The notes under the pieces: model-generated
Told to the model about the DNA's origin: nothing
The model's database searches: none
Seen by the model: the letters and a program-made list of their open reading frames with translations, nothing else
Assembly (NCBI RefSeq): GCF_016234775.1
Contig: NZ_JACRAH010000031.1
Span: forward strand, 100,584-164,583
Length of the DNA: 64,000 bases
Source: Aquabacterium sp.
Lineage (GTDB): Bacteria; Pseudomonadota; Gammaproteobacteria; Burkholderiales; Burkholderiaceae_C
Direction of reading: 5' to 3'
Program-made: the position numbers and the translations under genes
Shown here: positions 45,747-52,921 of the stretch, one piece after another
Numbering within the stretch: the stretch's first letter is position 1
Layout of the letters: each line of letters begins with the position of its first letter

Positions 45747-46310
45747 TCAAGCCTTGTCGTCGCTGCCCACTTCCCACAGCTTCTTCCAGCCCTCGTGCCC
45801 CAGCTTGCGCAGCGTGGCGATGTTGGCTTCGTAGATGTCTTCGGGATCGGGGATGGCGGCCACGGCCTGCTCCAGGCTGCTTTCGCGGATCAGGTGCAGG
45901 GTCGGATAAGGCGAGCGGTTGCTGTAGTTGTCGATGTCATCCGGATCGGTGCCATCGAACTGGTAATCCGGGTGGAAGCTGGCCACCTGGATGATGCCTT
46001 CCAGGTCCAGCTCCTCGACAGCCGCATCCACCACGTCCAGGAAATCATTGAAATCCATGAAGTCCGTCAGGACCGCAGGATGGACCAGCAAGGTGGTGTC
46101 GATCTCTTCGGGATCGGCATCGCGCAGGATGCTCAACTCGGCGATGAGGTCTTCCAGCAAGGCCTCAGGCGTGCTGGCCTCCGACACGCGGTAGCGAATC
46201 TGGTTCTTCACGTGCACCGCCTTGGCGAAGGGGCACAAATTCAGCCCGATGACCGCACGGGTCAACCAGGTCTGGGTGTCAGCGATGATGGTGTCGTGAT
46301 CGAGGCTCAT
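45747..46310 (-). CDS. DUF1415 family protein
   Basis: Uncharacterised protein of 187 residues. The family pattern is clear: DTQTWLTRAVIGLNLCPFAK near the N-terminus, with a conserved Cys in NLCPF, then RYRVSEASTPEALLEDLIAE, VHPAVLTDFMDFNDFLDVVD, GIIQVASFHPDYQFDGTDPD with DIDNYSNRSPYPTLHLIRES. The protein is acidic and cytosolic by sequence. ATG 46310 gives the family N-terminus MSLDHDTIIAD. It is upstream of and close to the UbiA-type gene. Function is unknown. Confidence 0.92.
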   Translation of the reverse strand: MSLDHDTIIADTQTWLTRAVIGLNLCPFAKAVHVKNQIRYRVSEASTPEALLEDLIAELSILRDADPEEIDTTLLVHPAVLTDFMDFNDFLDVVDAAVEELDLEGIIQVASFHPDYQFDGTDPDDIDNYSNRSPYPTLHLIRESSLEQAVAAIPDPEDIYEANIATLRKLGHEGWKKLWEVGSDDKA

Positions 46311-46446
46311 GGCTGTATTGTCCCCTGTCAAGGCGTCTGGCTGAATGATGGCGTGGTTCAATACGTCATCCAGGGCAGTAGTGCACACACGCTGCCGCCG
46401 CAAGCATACCCCCAACCGTACCAGAAATCAGCCCGCGGAACGCCCC

Positions 46447-46986
46447 ATGAGCCAACCCGTCAGCCTGCATCACCTCGTCCGGCAGTTTGCGCATCCCGGC
46501 CGGCTCGATGCCATCTACCTGCGCCCCGCCCGGCGTGAGCCCGTGACCCAGGTTCAGCAGGTCGAAGCCCTGGTCGATCGCGGCCTGGCTGGCGACAGAG
46601 CTGCGGCCAAAACACCCTGGCGCGTGGGTGGCAACAAGCGTCAGGTCACCCTGATCCAGGCGGAGCACATGCCCGTGGTGGCAGCCTTCACGCAAAAAGA
46701 CCATGTTGACCCGGCCTGGCTGCGGCGCAACCTGGTGGTGTCAGGCCTGAACCTGCTGGCCACCCGCGCCATGTTCAAGGACGAGCCGATGATCGTGCGG
46801 ATCGGCGCGCACGTCATGCTGGAGATCACGGGCCCTTGCGAGCCCTGCTCGCGCATGGAAGAGATCCTCGGCCCCGGCGGCTACAACGCCATGCGCGGGC
46901 ACGGTGGCGTCAATGCCCGTGTGCTGGCAGGCGGCCACATTCAGGTGGGTGACGCCATCACCTGCAGCCTGCCGCTGGCGCTCTGA
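46447..46986 (+). CDS. MOSC domain protein
   Basis: Protein of 179 residues built of a MOSC domain, the fold of the molybdenum cofactor sulfurase C-terminus. Signature sequences are VDRGLAGDRAAAKTPWRVGG with GNKRQVTLIQAEHM, then RRNLVVSGLNLLATRAMF, and the Cys region ITGPCEPCSRMEEILGPGGY with AMRGHGGVNARVLAGG. It binds molybdenum cofactor or moves sulfur in related proteins. A link to the xanthine dehydrogenase of this window is possible but the genes are 20 kb apart. Start ATG 46447 is followed by the conserved first strand. Confidence 0.93.
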   Translation: MSQPVSLHHLVRQFAHPGRLDAIYLRPARREPVTQVQQVEALVDRGLAGDRAAAKTPWRVGGNKRQVTLIQAEHMPVVAAFTQKDHVDPAWLRRNLVVSGLNLLATRAMFKDEPMIVRIGAHVMLEITGPCEPCSRMEEILGPGGYNAMRGHGGVNARVLAGGHIQVGDAITCSLPLAL

Positions 46987-47045
46987 GCCGCATGGCGGGC
47001 CGCGTACACTGACCTGAGTTTGATCGCCCCTACGCAGTACCTGAT

Positions 47046-47891
47046 ATGAGCTGGCACGGCCATTTGAATCTGGACTATCGCCTTGATGGCGAACGCACCA
47101 TCGCGCTGGACCGCCACGACGGCCCCTTGCGCGTCCTGCAACGGCTGTATCCCGAGGGGGATCGTGTGTGCCACCATGTGCTGGTCCACCCACCGGGCGG
47201 GTTGGTCGGTGGCGACGTGCTGGACATCGCCATGAACCTGCAGTCAGGCAGCCATGCCCTGATCACCACGCCAGGCGCCACGCGTTTCTACAAAAGCACG
47301 GGCGCCGAAGCGGTACAGACCCTGACTGCCCGGGTGGCGCCCGGCGCGCGGCTGGAATGGCTCCCGCTGGAGACGCTGGCCTATCGCTCCTGCCTCGCCA
47401 CCAACCGCATGCGCTTCGAGCTGGCACCCGGCGCCGAGATGATGGGCTGGGACGTGCTCGCCTTGGGACTGCCCGCCGCCTCTGAAGCCTTTGACGATGC
47501 GGCCCATGGGCAAGGCCGCTTCACGCAGGAAATCGAGCTGCCTGGTGTCTGGCTGGAAAAGGGCACGGTGCACGCCGACGATGCACGCCTGCTGGACAGC
47601 CCGCTGGGTTGGGCAGGCCACCGTGTCATGGCCACCATGTGGCTGGCCAGTGGCGCGCCGTTGTCACGCGAACGGCGTGAGGCCTTGCTGGACAGCGCAC
47701 GGGCCATTCAGGGCAACAGCCCGCTGGCCGCTACCGCTGGCAGCACCAGCCCGCATGAACAGGTTGTTATCCTGCGTGTGCTGGCAGACCGCGTGGAGCC
47801 CGCCATGAACCTGTTGACGCAAGTGTGGGCGCAATGGCGGCAGACGGCCTGGGATCTGGCGCCCTGCCCGCCGCGCGTCTGGCGAACCTGA
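47046..47891 (+). CDS. ureD: Urease accessory protein UreD
   Basis: Nickel-insertion chaperone for urease, 281 residues. Family marks are GPLRVLQRLYPEGDRVCHHV with LVHPPGGLVGGDVLDIAMNL, HALITTPGATRFYKSTG, LEWLPLETLAYRSCLATN and GWAGHRVMATMWLASGAP. It usually heads a ureDABCEFG or similar operon. Here the next gene is a diguanylate cyclase in the opposite direction that ends one base after its stop, and no urease subunit gene lies in the window. The rest of the urease set must be elsewhere if present. It may serve the urea released by purine breakdown, but that is inference. Confidence 0.95.
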   Translation: MSWHGHLNLDYRLDGERTIALDRHDGPLRVLQRLYPEGDRVCHHVLVHPPGGLVGGDVLDIAMNLQSGSHALITTPGATRFYKSTGAEAVQTLTARVAPGARLEWLPLETLAYRSCLATNRMRFELAPGAEMMGWDVLALGLPAASEAFDDAAHGQGRFTQEIELPGVWLEKGTVHADDARLLDSPLGWAGHRVMATMWLASGAPLSRERREALLDSARAIQGNSPLAATAGSTSPHEQVVILRVLADRVEPAMNLLTQVWAQWRQTAWDLAPCPPRVWRT

Positions 47892-49463
47892 TCAGTGTGC
47901 TGCAGGCGCCTTGTCAGGGTGCCAGTCGATGCACTGCACCTGATTGCGCCCGGCTTCCTTGGCCGCGTACAAGCCTTGGTCGGCGCGTTCGATCAACAAC
48001 AGCGCATTGTTGGCGTTGCCCTTGCCGAGCTGCGCCACGCCAAAGCTGGACGTAATGCGCAGATTGGGCACGGCATCCACAGCCGGGCCGGCTTCCTTTT
48101 CCAGGGTCTCGCGGATGCGATCGGCCAAGGCGGCGGCGCCGGCCTCGTCCAGCCCCGGCATGAAGGCGCAGAACTCCTCGCCACCATACCGACACAGCAC
48201 GTCCTGTGGCCGCATCGCCGCCTTGAGTATCTTCGCCACCTGCTGGATGACCAGGTCACCCACCGAGTGCCCATAGGTGTCGTTGAAGGACTTGAACTTG
48301 TCGATGTCCGTCATGAAACAGGTCAGCGGCTCGCCGGTCTTCAAGGCATGGACCAGCATCGGCTCTGCCCGGCTGAAGAAGGCACGGCGGTTGAAACAGC
48401 CCGTCATGGGATCGCAGTTGGCCAACAACTGCAGTTCTTCGTTCTGTTTCTGGATCTTGTCGCGTGAGGCTTCCAGCTCGGTCATGGCGTCTTGCAGGCG
48501 GCGGTTCACCAGGTCGATTTCGGTGATGTCGTCCAGCGTGACCAGGCAACCGCGCGCATTGCCCGCCGCATCACGCACAGCGGCGCAATTGAGCAGCGCA
48601 CGACGGTGCTCGCCATCCTTTTCAGTCAGGTCCACCGGCACGCCCAGGATGGGCTCGGATGTGGTCAATGCCCGCTCCCATGGCGGCAGGGCATCCTGAT
48701 CCGTCAAGCCTTTGACCAGCCAGTCCAGTTGATCGATCGAGCGCCCCAGCAACACGCCACCCGCCTGAGGATGGAAGCCCCGGAAGGCCGAATTGGCCAT
48801 CAGGATCTGGCCGTCGATGTCCAGCACCAGCAAGCCCTCTGTCAGCGTGTCGAAGGCCACTCTCACGCGCTCGGGAATGGCCTTGGAGGGATCGAGATGC
48901 TGCAGCACGCGCCTCAAGTAGAGGTAGAACGCCACGAAGCATGCCGAGCCAAGCGTCAGCACGAGTTGCACGGTCGGGCTTTTCAACCAGCCCCAGACGT
49001 TGGCGGGCCAGGGAGACTGAAAGCCGACTTCCAGCTGGCCCCATCGCGCAGGCCCCGCATTCAGCGGTACGACCACGGCATTGAGTGTCGAAGCACCCAA
49101 TGGAGGTGCCACCCAGGTCTTGTCATGATGCGATGTGGCTGCATAGATCACACCTGATTCACGCCTGACGGCCAGAGACTGGATGTCGGAAGACTGCTCC
49201 ACCGTCTCGACCAGCGCGGCCTGAAGTTTGACCGCACTCTGCTCTTCGTTGAGCAATCGTCGTACTTGCACAGCCAGGTGCACGGCAATTTGCTCGCGCA
49301 GATCCATGGTCATGGCGCGTTGATCCGGCAAGACCTTGATGAGCAGATCCAGCACCATCAGCAAGCCGATCAGCAATGAAACCAGGCCGGCGGTGATGCG
49401 CACCGTCGGGCTCATGGCCCAACGCCGACGCCACCGTGGCGTAACGGTGTTCGCTTCAGTCAT
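47892..49463 (-). CDS. Membrane diguanylate cyclase (PAS-GGDEF)
   Basis: Protein of 523 residues making cyclic di-GMP. It has a membrane segment near residues 22-45 (ITAGLVSLLIGLLMVLDLLI), a periplasmic sensor region to about 165, a second segment (VQLVLTLGSACFVAFYLYLR), a PAS domain starting near AFDTLTEGLLVLDIDGQILM, a coiled linker and a GGDEF domain with active site CRYGGEEFCAFMPGLDEAGA near residue 435. An RxxD inhibitory site is not obvious; the sequence before the active site is DIDKFKSFNDTYGHSVGDLV. ATG 49463 lies 33 bases after the stop of the periplasmic adaptor gene on the same strand, so it is likely in the same transcript as the export genes upstream. Confidence 0.93.
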   Translation of the reverse strand: MTEANTVTPRWRRRWAMSPTVRITAGLVSLLIGLLMVLDLLIKVLPDQRAMTMDLREQIAVHLAVQVRRLLNEEQSAVKLQAALVETVEQSSDIQSLAVRRESGVIYAATSHHDKTWVAPPLGASTLNAVVVPLNAGPARWGQLEVGFQSPWPANVWGWLKSPTVQLVLTLGSACFVAFYLYLRRVLQHLDPSKAIPERVRVAFDTLTEGLLVLDIDGQILMANSAFRGFHPQAGGVLLGRSIDQLDWLVKGLTDQDALPPWERALTTSEPILGVPVDLTEKDGEHRRALLNCAAVRDAAGNARGCLVTLDDITEIDLVNRRLQDAMTELEASRDKIQKQNEELQLLANCDPMTGCFNRRAFFSRAEPMLVHALKTGEPLTCFMTDIDKFKSFNDTYGHSVGDLVIQQVAKILKAAMRPQDVLCRYGGEEFCAFMPGLDEAGAAALADRIRETLEKEAGPAVDAVPNLRITSSFGVAQLGKGNANNALLLIERADQGLYAAKEAGRNQVQCIDWHPDKAPAAH

Positions 49464-49496
49464 ACATCTGAGGCGCCACGCACATGATCACCCGAC

Positions 49497-50804
49497 TCAG
49501 CGAGCGCTGGCCAGACGCAAAGTTGACACCGGCATGACAGCAGCACCAGATGTGCCGCGCGAGCCTTGTCCTGCGACAGCCGCAACGATGGGGGCCGCCG
49601 AGGACTGCGGAATCCCGAGGTTCGGCACTTGTATCGACATGGCCATGGTGGCCACGGCCCCCGCGCGAGGCTTCCAGCTCAGCGCCTGCGCAGGGATTTC
49701 GAAGGGCCCCTCTACCCACTTTCTACCCGGTGTCGTTTTGCCCAACTCGGCCATCGCAAACTTCAAAGTCGAAGACACGAAGCGCGCGGGTTGAACTGGC
49801 AGGCTCTGAGCGGCAGGTGTGATCGGCAGCGCCGGCGCTGACCGCACGGGTGCAGACACCGTCATCACGGGATGCGCAGCATCAATCCTCGAACGCCACT
49901 GTGGTGCACGTTGAAAGGTCGCAGGTGCGACCTGTCCCGCAGCAGCTGGTGCTGGCGCGGCACCACCTGATGCATTGCCTTGCACCGTGGCCGCAGCCCC
50001 ATCCGCAGCGCCAAATGCAATGCGACAGCGCACGCCAGAGGGCACCCGATTGCCAGGATTGGGCAGCGTCAGGCGCACCCTGAAACTATTGGAGGCCGGA
50101 TCGATCACCCGATCCACCAGGGTCACCTTTGCCGTCAGCAAGGGATAGTCCGGCAGGTCGGTCTTGACCGTCGCCGACTGCCCTGACGAAATGCGACCAA
50201 ACTGCACGGCTGGCACGATGGCTTCGATGCGCAGCGGATCGATGCGAGCCACGCGAACCACGGGCTCGCGCTCGATGCGTTCCCCCTCGGTCCGAAAGCG
50301 CTCGACCACCAGTCCAGCAAACGGGCTACGTACCTCTCGCTGACTTAGTTGGGCATTGGAGAGATGAAACTCACGTTGGGCGACACGCTGCACCTCGCGC
50401 GCCTGTGCCACGCGCTGTTCGGCCACACGGGCTTCAGCCTCTGCCTGATCCAGTGCTTGATCAGATACAAAATCTCGGCGAACCAGGTCTCTCACCCGCT
50501 CCAGCTTGCGTTGGGCCAACTCGTGCGCGGCCTGTGCCTGCAGCGCCTCGGCCTCGGCCTTGGACTTGGCTTCGGCGATCGACAGCGAAGCCCTTTCCAC
50601 TTGCGCAGACAACCTGGCCAGCACCTGGCCCGCCGTGACCACGTCACCACGCTCGACCGTGACGTGCTCAATCACGCCGGTGGATTGGCTCCCCACGTCG
50701 GCAACGCGATCCGGTTCGATCAGACAGCCAAGCAATTCAGCATGGCTGCAACCCCACCAGGCCATGCTGGTAGCGGCTATCACGCTCAAAGCTTTCTTGT
50801 TCAC
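49497..50804 (-). CDS. RND/HlyD-type periplasmic adaptor protein
   Basis: Membrane-fusion protein of 435 residues. A signal peptide (VNKKALSVIAATSMAWWGCSHA) is followed by the lipoyl half GVIEHVTVERGDVVTAGQVL, an alpha-hairpin coiled coil (SKAEAEALQAQAAHELAQRK), the second lipoyl half RSPFAGLVVERFRTEGERIE and a beta-barrel (RIEAIVPAVQFGRISSGQSA). The last 150 residues form a Pro/Ala-rich extension with no clear domain. GTG 50804 has TAGGAG upstream. It follows the SecA-like gene by 107 bases and precedes the cyclase. No RND pump gene is nearby, so it probably works with the other export proteins of this cluster. Confidence 0.9.
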   Translation of the reverse strand: MNKKALSVIAATSMAWWGCSHAELLGCLIEPDRVADVGSQSTGVIEHVTVERGDVVTAGQVLARLSAQVERASLSIAEAKSKAEAEALQAQAAHELAQRKLERVRDLVRRDFVSDQALDQAEAEARVAEQRVAQAREVQRVAQREFHLSNAQLSQREVRSPFAGLVVERFRTEGERIEREPVVRVARIDPLRIEAIVPAVQFGRISSGQSATVKTDLPDYPLLTAKVTLVDRVIDPASNSFRVRLTLPNPGNRVPSGVRCRIAFGAADGAAATVQGNASGGAAPAPAAAGQVAPATFQRAPQWRSRIDAAHPVMTVSAPVRSAPALPITPAAQSLPVQPARFVSSTLKFAMAELGKTTPGRKWVEGPFEIPAQALSWKPRAGAVATMAMSIQVPNLGIPQSSAAPIVAAVAGQGSRGTSGAAVMPVSTLRLASAR

Positions 50805-50911
50805 TTGACGCTCCTACTTCACACAAAGGGCGAAACAGGTCGCCTCTCGTGCATGTCATCAGGATGATCCGCGTCTAGCGCCTCGCGTAATCCGTGAAAA
50901 AAGCACCCCTC

Positions 50912-52921
50912 TCAGGTCCAGTCTTCGCGCCCTGCCATGGCCAACTGCCGCGCCATCTGAATATCACTTTGCAACATCGCCCAGCGGCGACGACTGCCAC
51001 GGTGCCGCGCAGCCTCCTGGGTCCGGTCACATATCCAGCGAGCGAACGACGCGCCCCCGAACCCGGCTCGGGCCCAGATGACGGCCCAACGCAGCCATCC
51101 ACCGCAGGCCAACTCACGCCAACAAGCGTCGTCCCAACTCAGCACCGTTTCGCAACTTCCAGGCATGCCCTGGCGAGCGCAGCGCCCCATCAACTGCCGG
51201 TCAGTCCGACGAGAGCGATTCAGGTTGGTATTGATCACGTGCAGGCCACCGTTGGCCATGGCGTCATCGCTCAGGTGGACATCAGTACCGCGACCAGCCA
51301 TGTGTGTCGCCACGGTGATGCAGGCGGCCTGCCCTGCGCCGGCAATCACGGCTTGCTCTGCCTCGCCTCGCGCTTCATCCTGCCGCGCATTGAGAATCTG
51401 GTGCACGAGGCCAGCTGCAGCCAGGGCGAGAGACACGGCCTCCGAATCAGCCACCGTGTCCGTGCCAATCAGAACGGGCCGTCCCTTGGCCGCCTCCTGT
51501 TGGGCATGACTCACCACTGTTTGCCACTTCTGCGTGACTGAACTGAGTACCACCGTACCCCGATCATCCCGGCGAGAAGGCGTGCGCAAGGGCGCCTTGC
51601 ACGTTGGAAGTCCATAGACACGCAATAGCTCTGCGCGATCCTCCTGAAGAGTGCCACTCAAACCCGCCAGCCTGAGATAGCGGGGAAAGAAGGCCTGATA
51701 GCTTGTCTGCGTCAAGGTCTCGTTTTCAGGTTGAGGGCGCACGCCCTCCTTGATGGCGATCATCTGGTGCAAGCCACGTGACCAGGCCCGCCCAACCGCC
51801 AGACGGCCGGTGGTGTCATCGATGATGTGAATGGCATCGTCGCGTACCAGGTAGTGCACGTCTTTCTGGAAGGCGTGCAGGGCCTGCAAGGCGCAACTTA
51901 CCTGTTCATGCCGATAGCGACGCCACCGCCATGCACCTTGCAGCTTCTCGCTCAGCTGGACGAGGCGCAACTGCCCGGCATCCGTGAGTCGAACCTGCAA
52001 GGCGTCGCCGCGTACAAAGTCCTGATCCTGCTTGAGCTGGCGGGCCAGGTACAGCGCCAGGCGATATCGCTGATCGGCGGCCTTCAGGTCTGCGGCACGG
52101 GCCAGAATCAAGGGCGTACAGGCCTCATCGATCAGGATACTGTCTGCCTCATCGACCACGGCCATACACAGGCCACGCAACACGATGGAAGCCGCATCAC
52201 CTACCGTACGGGCAGACCTGTCTCGGAGGTGATCAAAGGCCACCTCCTTGGCTGTGACATGCACCACATCGGCCTGATAGGCCTGCTTGCGCTCGTGAGC
52301 AAGACTGGCCGAGGTCACAAATGCCACACGCAAGCCCAGCGCCGCATAGACGGGCTCCAGTTGTTGGGCATCGCGCCGTGCCAGGTAGTCATTGGCCGTC
52401 AGGACATGCACAGGTATGCCTGCCAGGGCCCCTGTTGCCGCAGTCAGCAGCACCGTCAAGGTTTTGCCCTCGCCGGTAGCCATTTCCACCAGCCGTTGCC
52501 CCAGCATCCACCAGGCTGCCAGCAATTGGACATCGTGCAACTGAAAACCCAGGCACCCTTTGACCACGTCTGCAATCAAGCCATAACTGGAAGCACTCAA
52601 GGCCGGTGTGAAGCCCTCGCTGCCCAATCGGCGACGCAGAGATTGCAACTGCTGTTGCCGCTGGACCTCGTTCAGACCATGCCAGAAGGCCTGCGCTTGT
52701 CGCACGTCGCGCAGAAAGACAGCATTGCTGCGCGACGTGGGCTGGGGTGGTGCGCGCCACCACGCCCTCAGCCAAGCCATCCCGGGCCCACTGGCACGCA
52801 AACTCGCCGCCTTAAGTGGATAGTCACCGTGAACCGAGCCTGGCCTTGGCACCTGCCCGCCCCCCAGTGTCATCCGTTCGGACCACACAACGCCGTCAGC
52901 GTGGCGAGGCTGGACACTCAT
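50912..52921 (-). CDS. SecA-like ATPase, shortened paralogue
   Basis: Preprotein-translocase ATPase homologue of 669 residues, against about 900 for canonical SecA. Conserved parts are HDVQLLAAWWMLGQRLVEMA then TGEGKT (Walker A, 147-154), VHVLTANDYLARRDA, VVDEADSILIDEACTPLIL (Walker B DEAD at 257-260), TGRLAVGRAWSRGLHQ, VATHMAGRGTDV (541-547) and RRTDRQLMGRCARQGMPGS with the arginine finger (571-587). The preprotein cross-linking region (about 270-360) is shorter than usual, and beyond residue 600 only 70 residues remain, so the helical wing and the C-terminal zinc tail are lost. ATG 52921 overlaps the M50 gene stop in an ATGA. It probably powers a dedicated export route with its neighbours. 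Confidence 0.93.
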   Translation of the reverse strand: MSVQPRHADGVVWSERMTLGGGQVPRPGSVHGDYPLKAASLRASGPGMAWLRAWWRAPPQPTSRSNAVFLRDVRQAQAFWHGLNEVQRQQQLQSLRRRLGSEGFTPALSASSYGLIADVVKGCLGFQLHDVQLLAAWWMLGQRLVEMATGEGKTLTVLLTAATGALAGIPVHVLTANDYLARRDAQQLEPVYAALGLRVAFVTSASLAHERKQAYQADVVHVTAKEVAFDHLRDRSARTVGDAASIVLRGLCMAVVDEADSILIDEACTPLILARAADLKAADQRYRLALYLARQLKQDQDFVRGDALQVRLTDAGQLRLVQLSEKLQGAWRWRRYRHEQVSCALQALHAFQKDVHYLVRDDAIHIIDDTTGRLAVGRAWSRGLHQMIAIKEGVRPQPENETLTQTSYQAFFPRYLRLAGLSGTLQEDRAELLRVYGLPTCKAPLRTPSRRDDRGTVVLSSVTQKWQTVVSHAQQEAAKGRPVLIGTDTVADSEAVSLALAAAGLVHQILNARQDEARGEAEQAVIAGAGQAACITVATHMAGRGTDVHLSDDAMANGGLHVINTNLNRSRRTDRQLMGRCARQGMPGSCETVLSWDDACWRELACGGWLRWAVIWARAGFGGASFARWICDRTQEAARHRGSRRRWAMLQSDIQMARQLAMAGREDWT

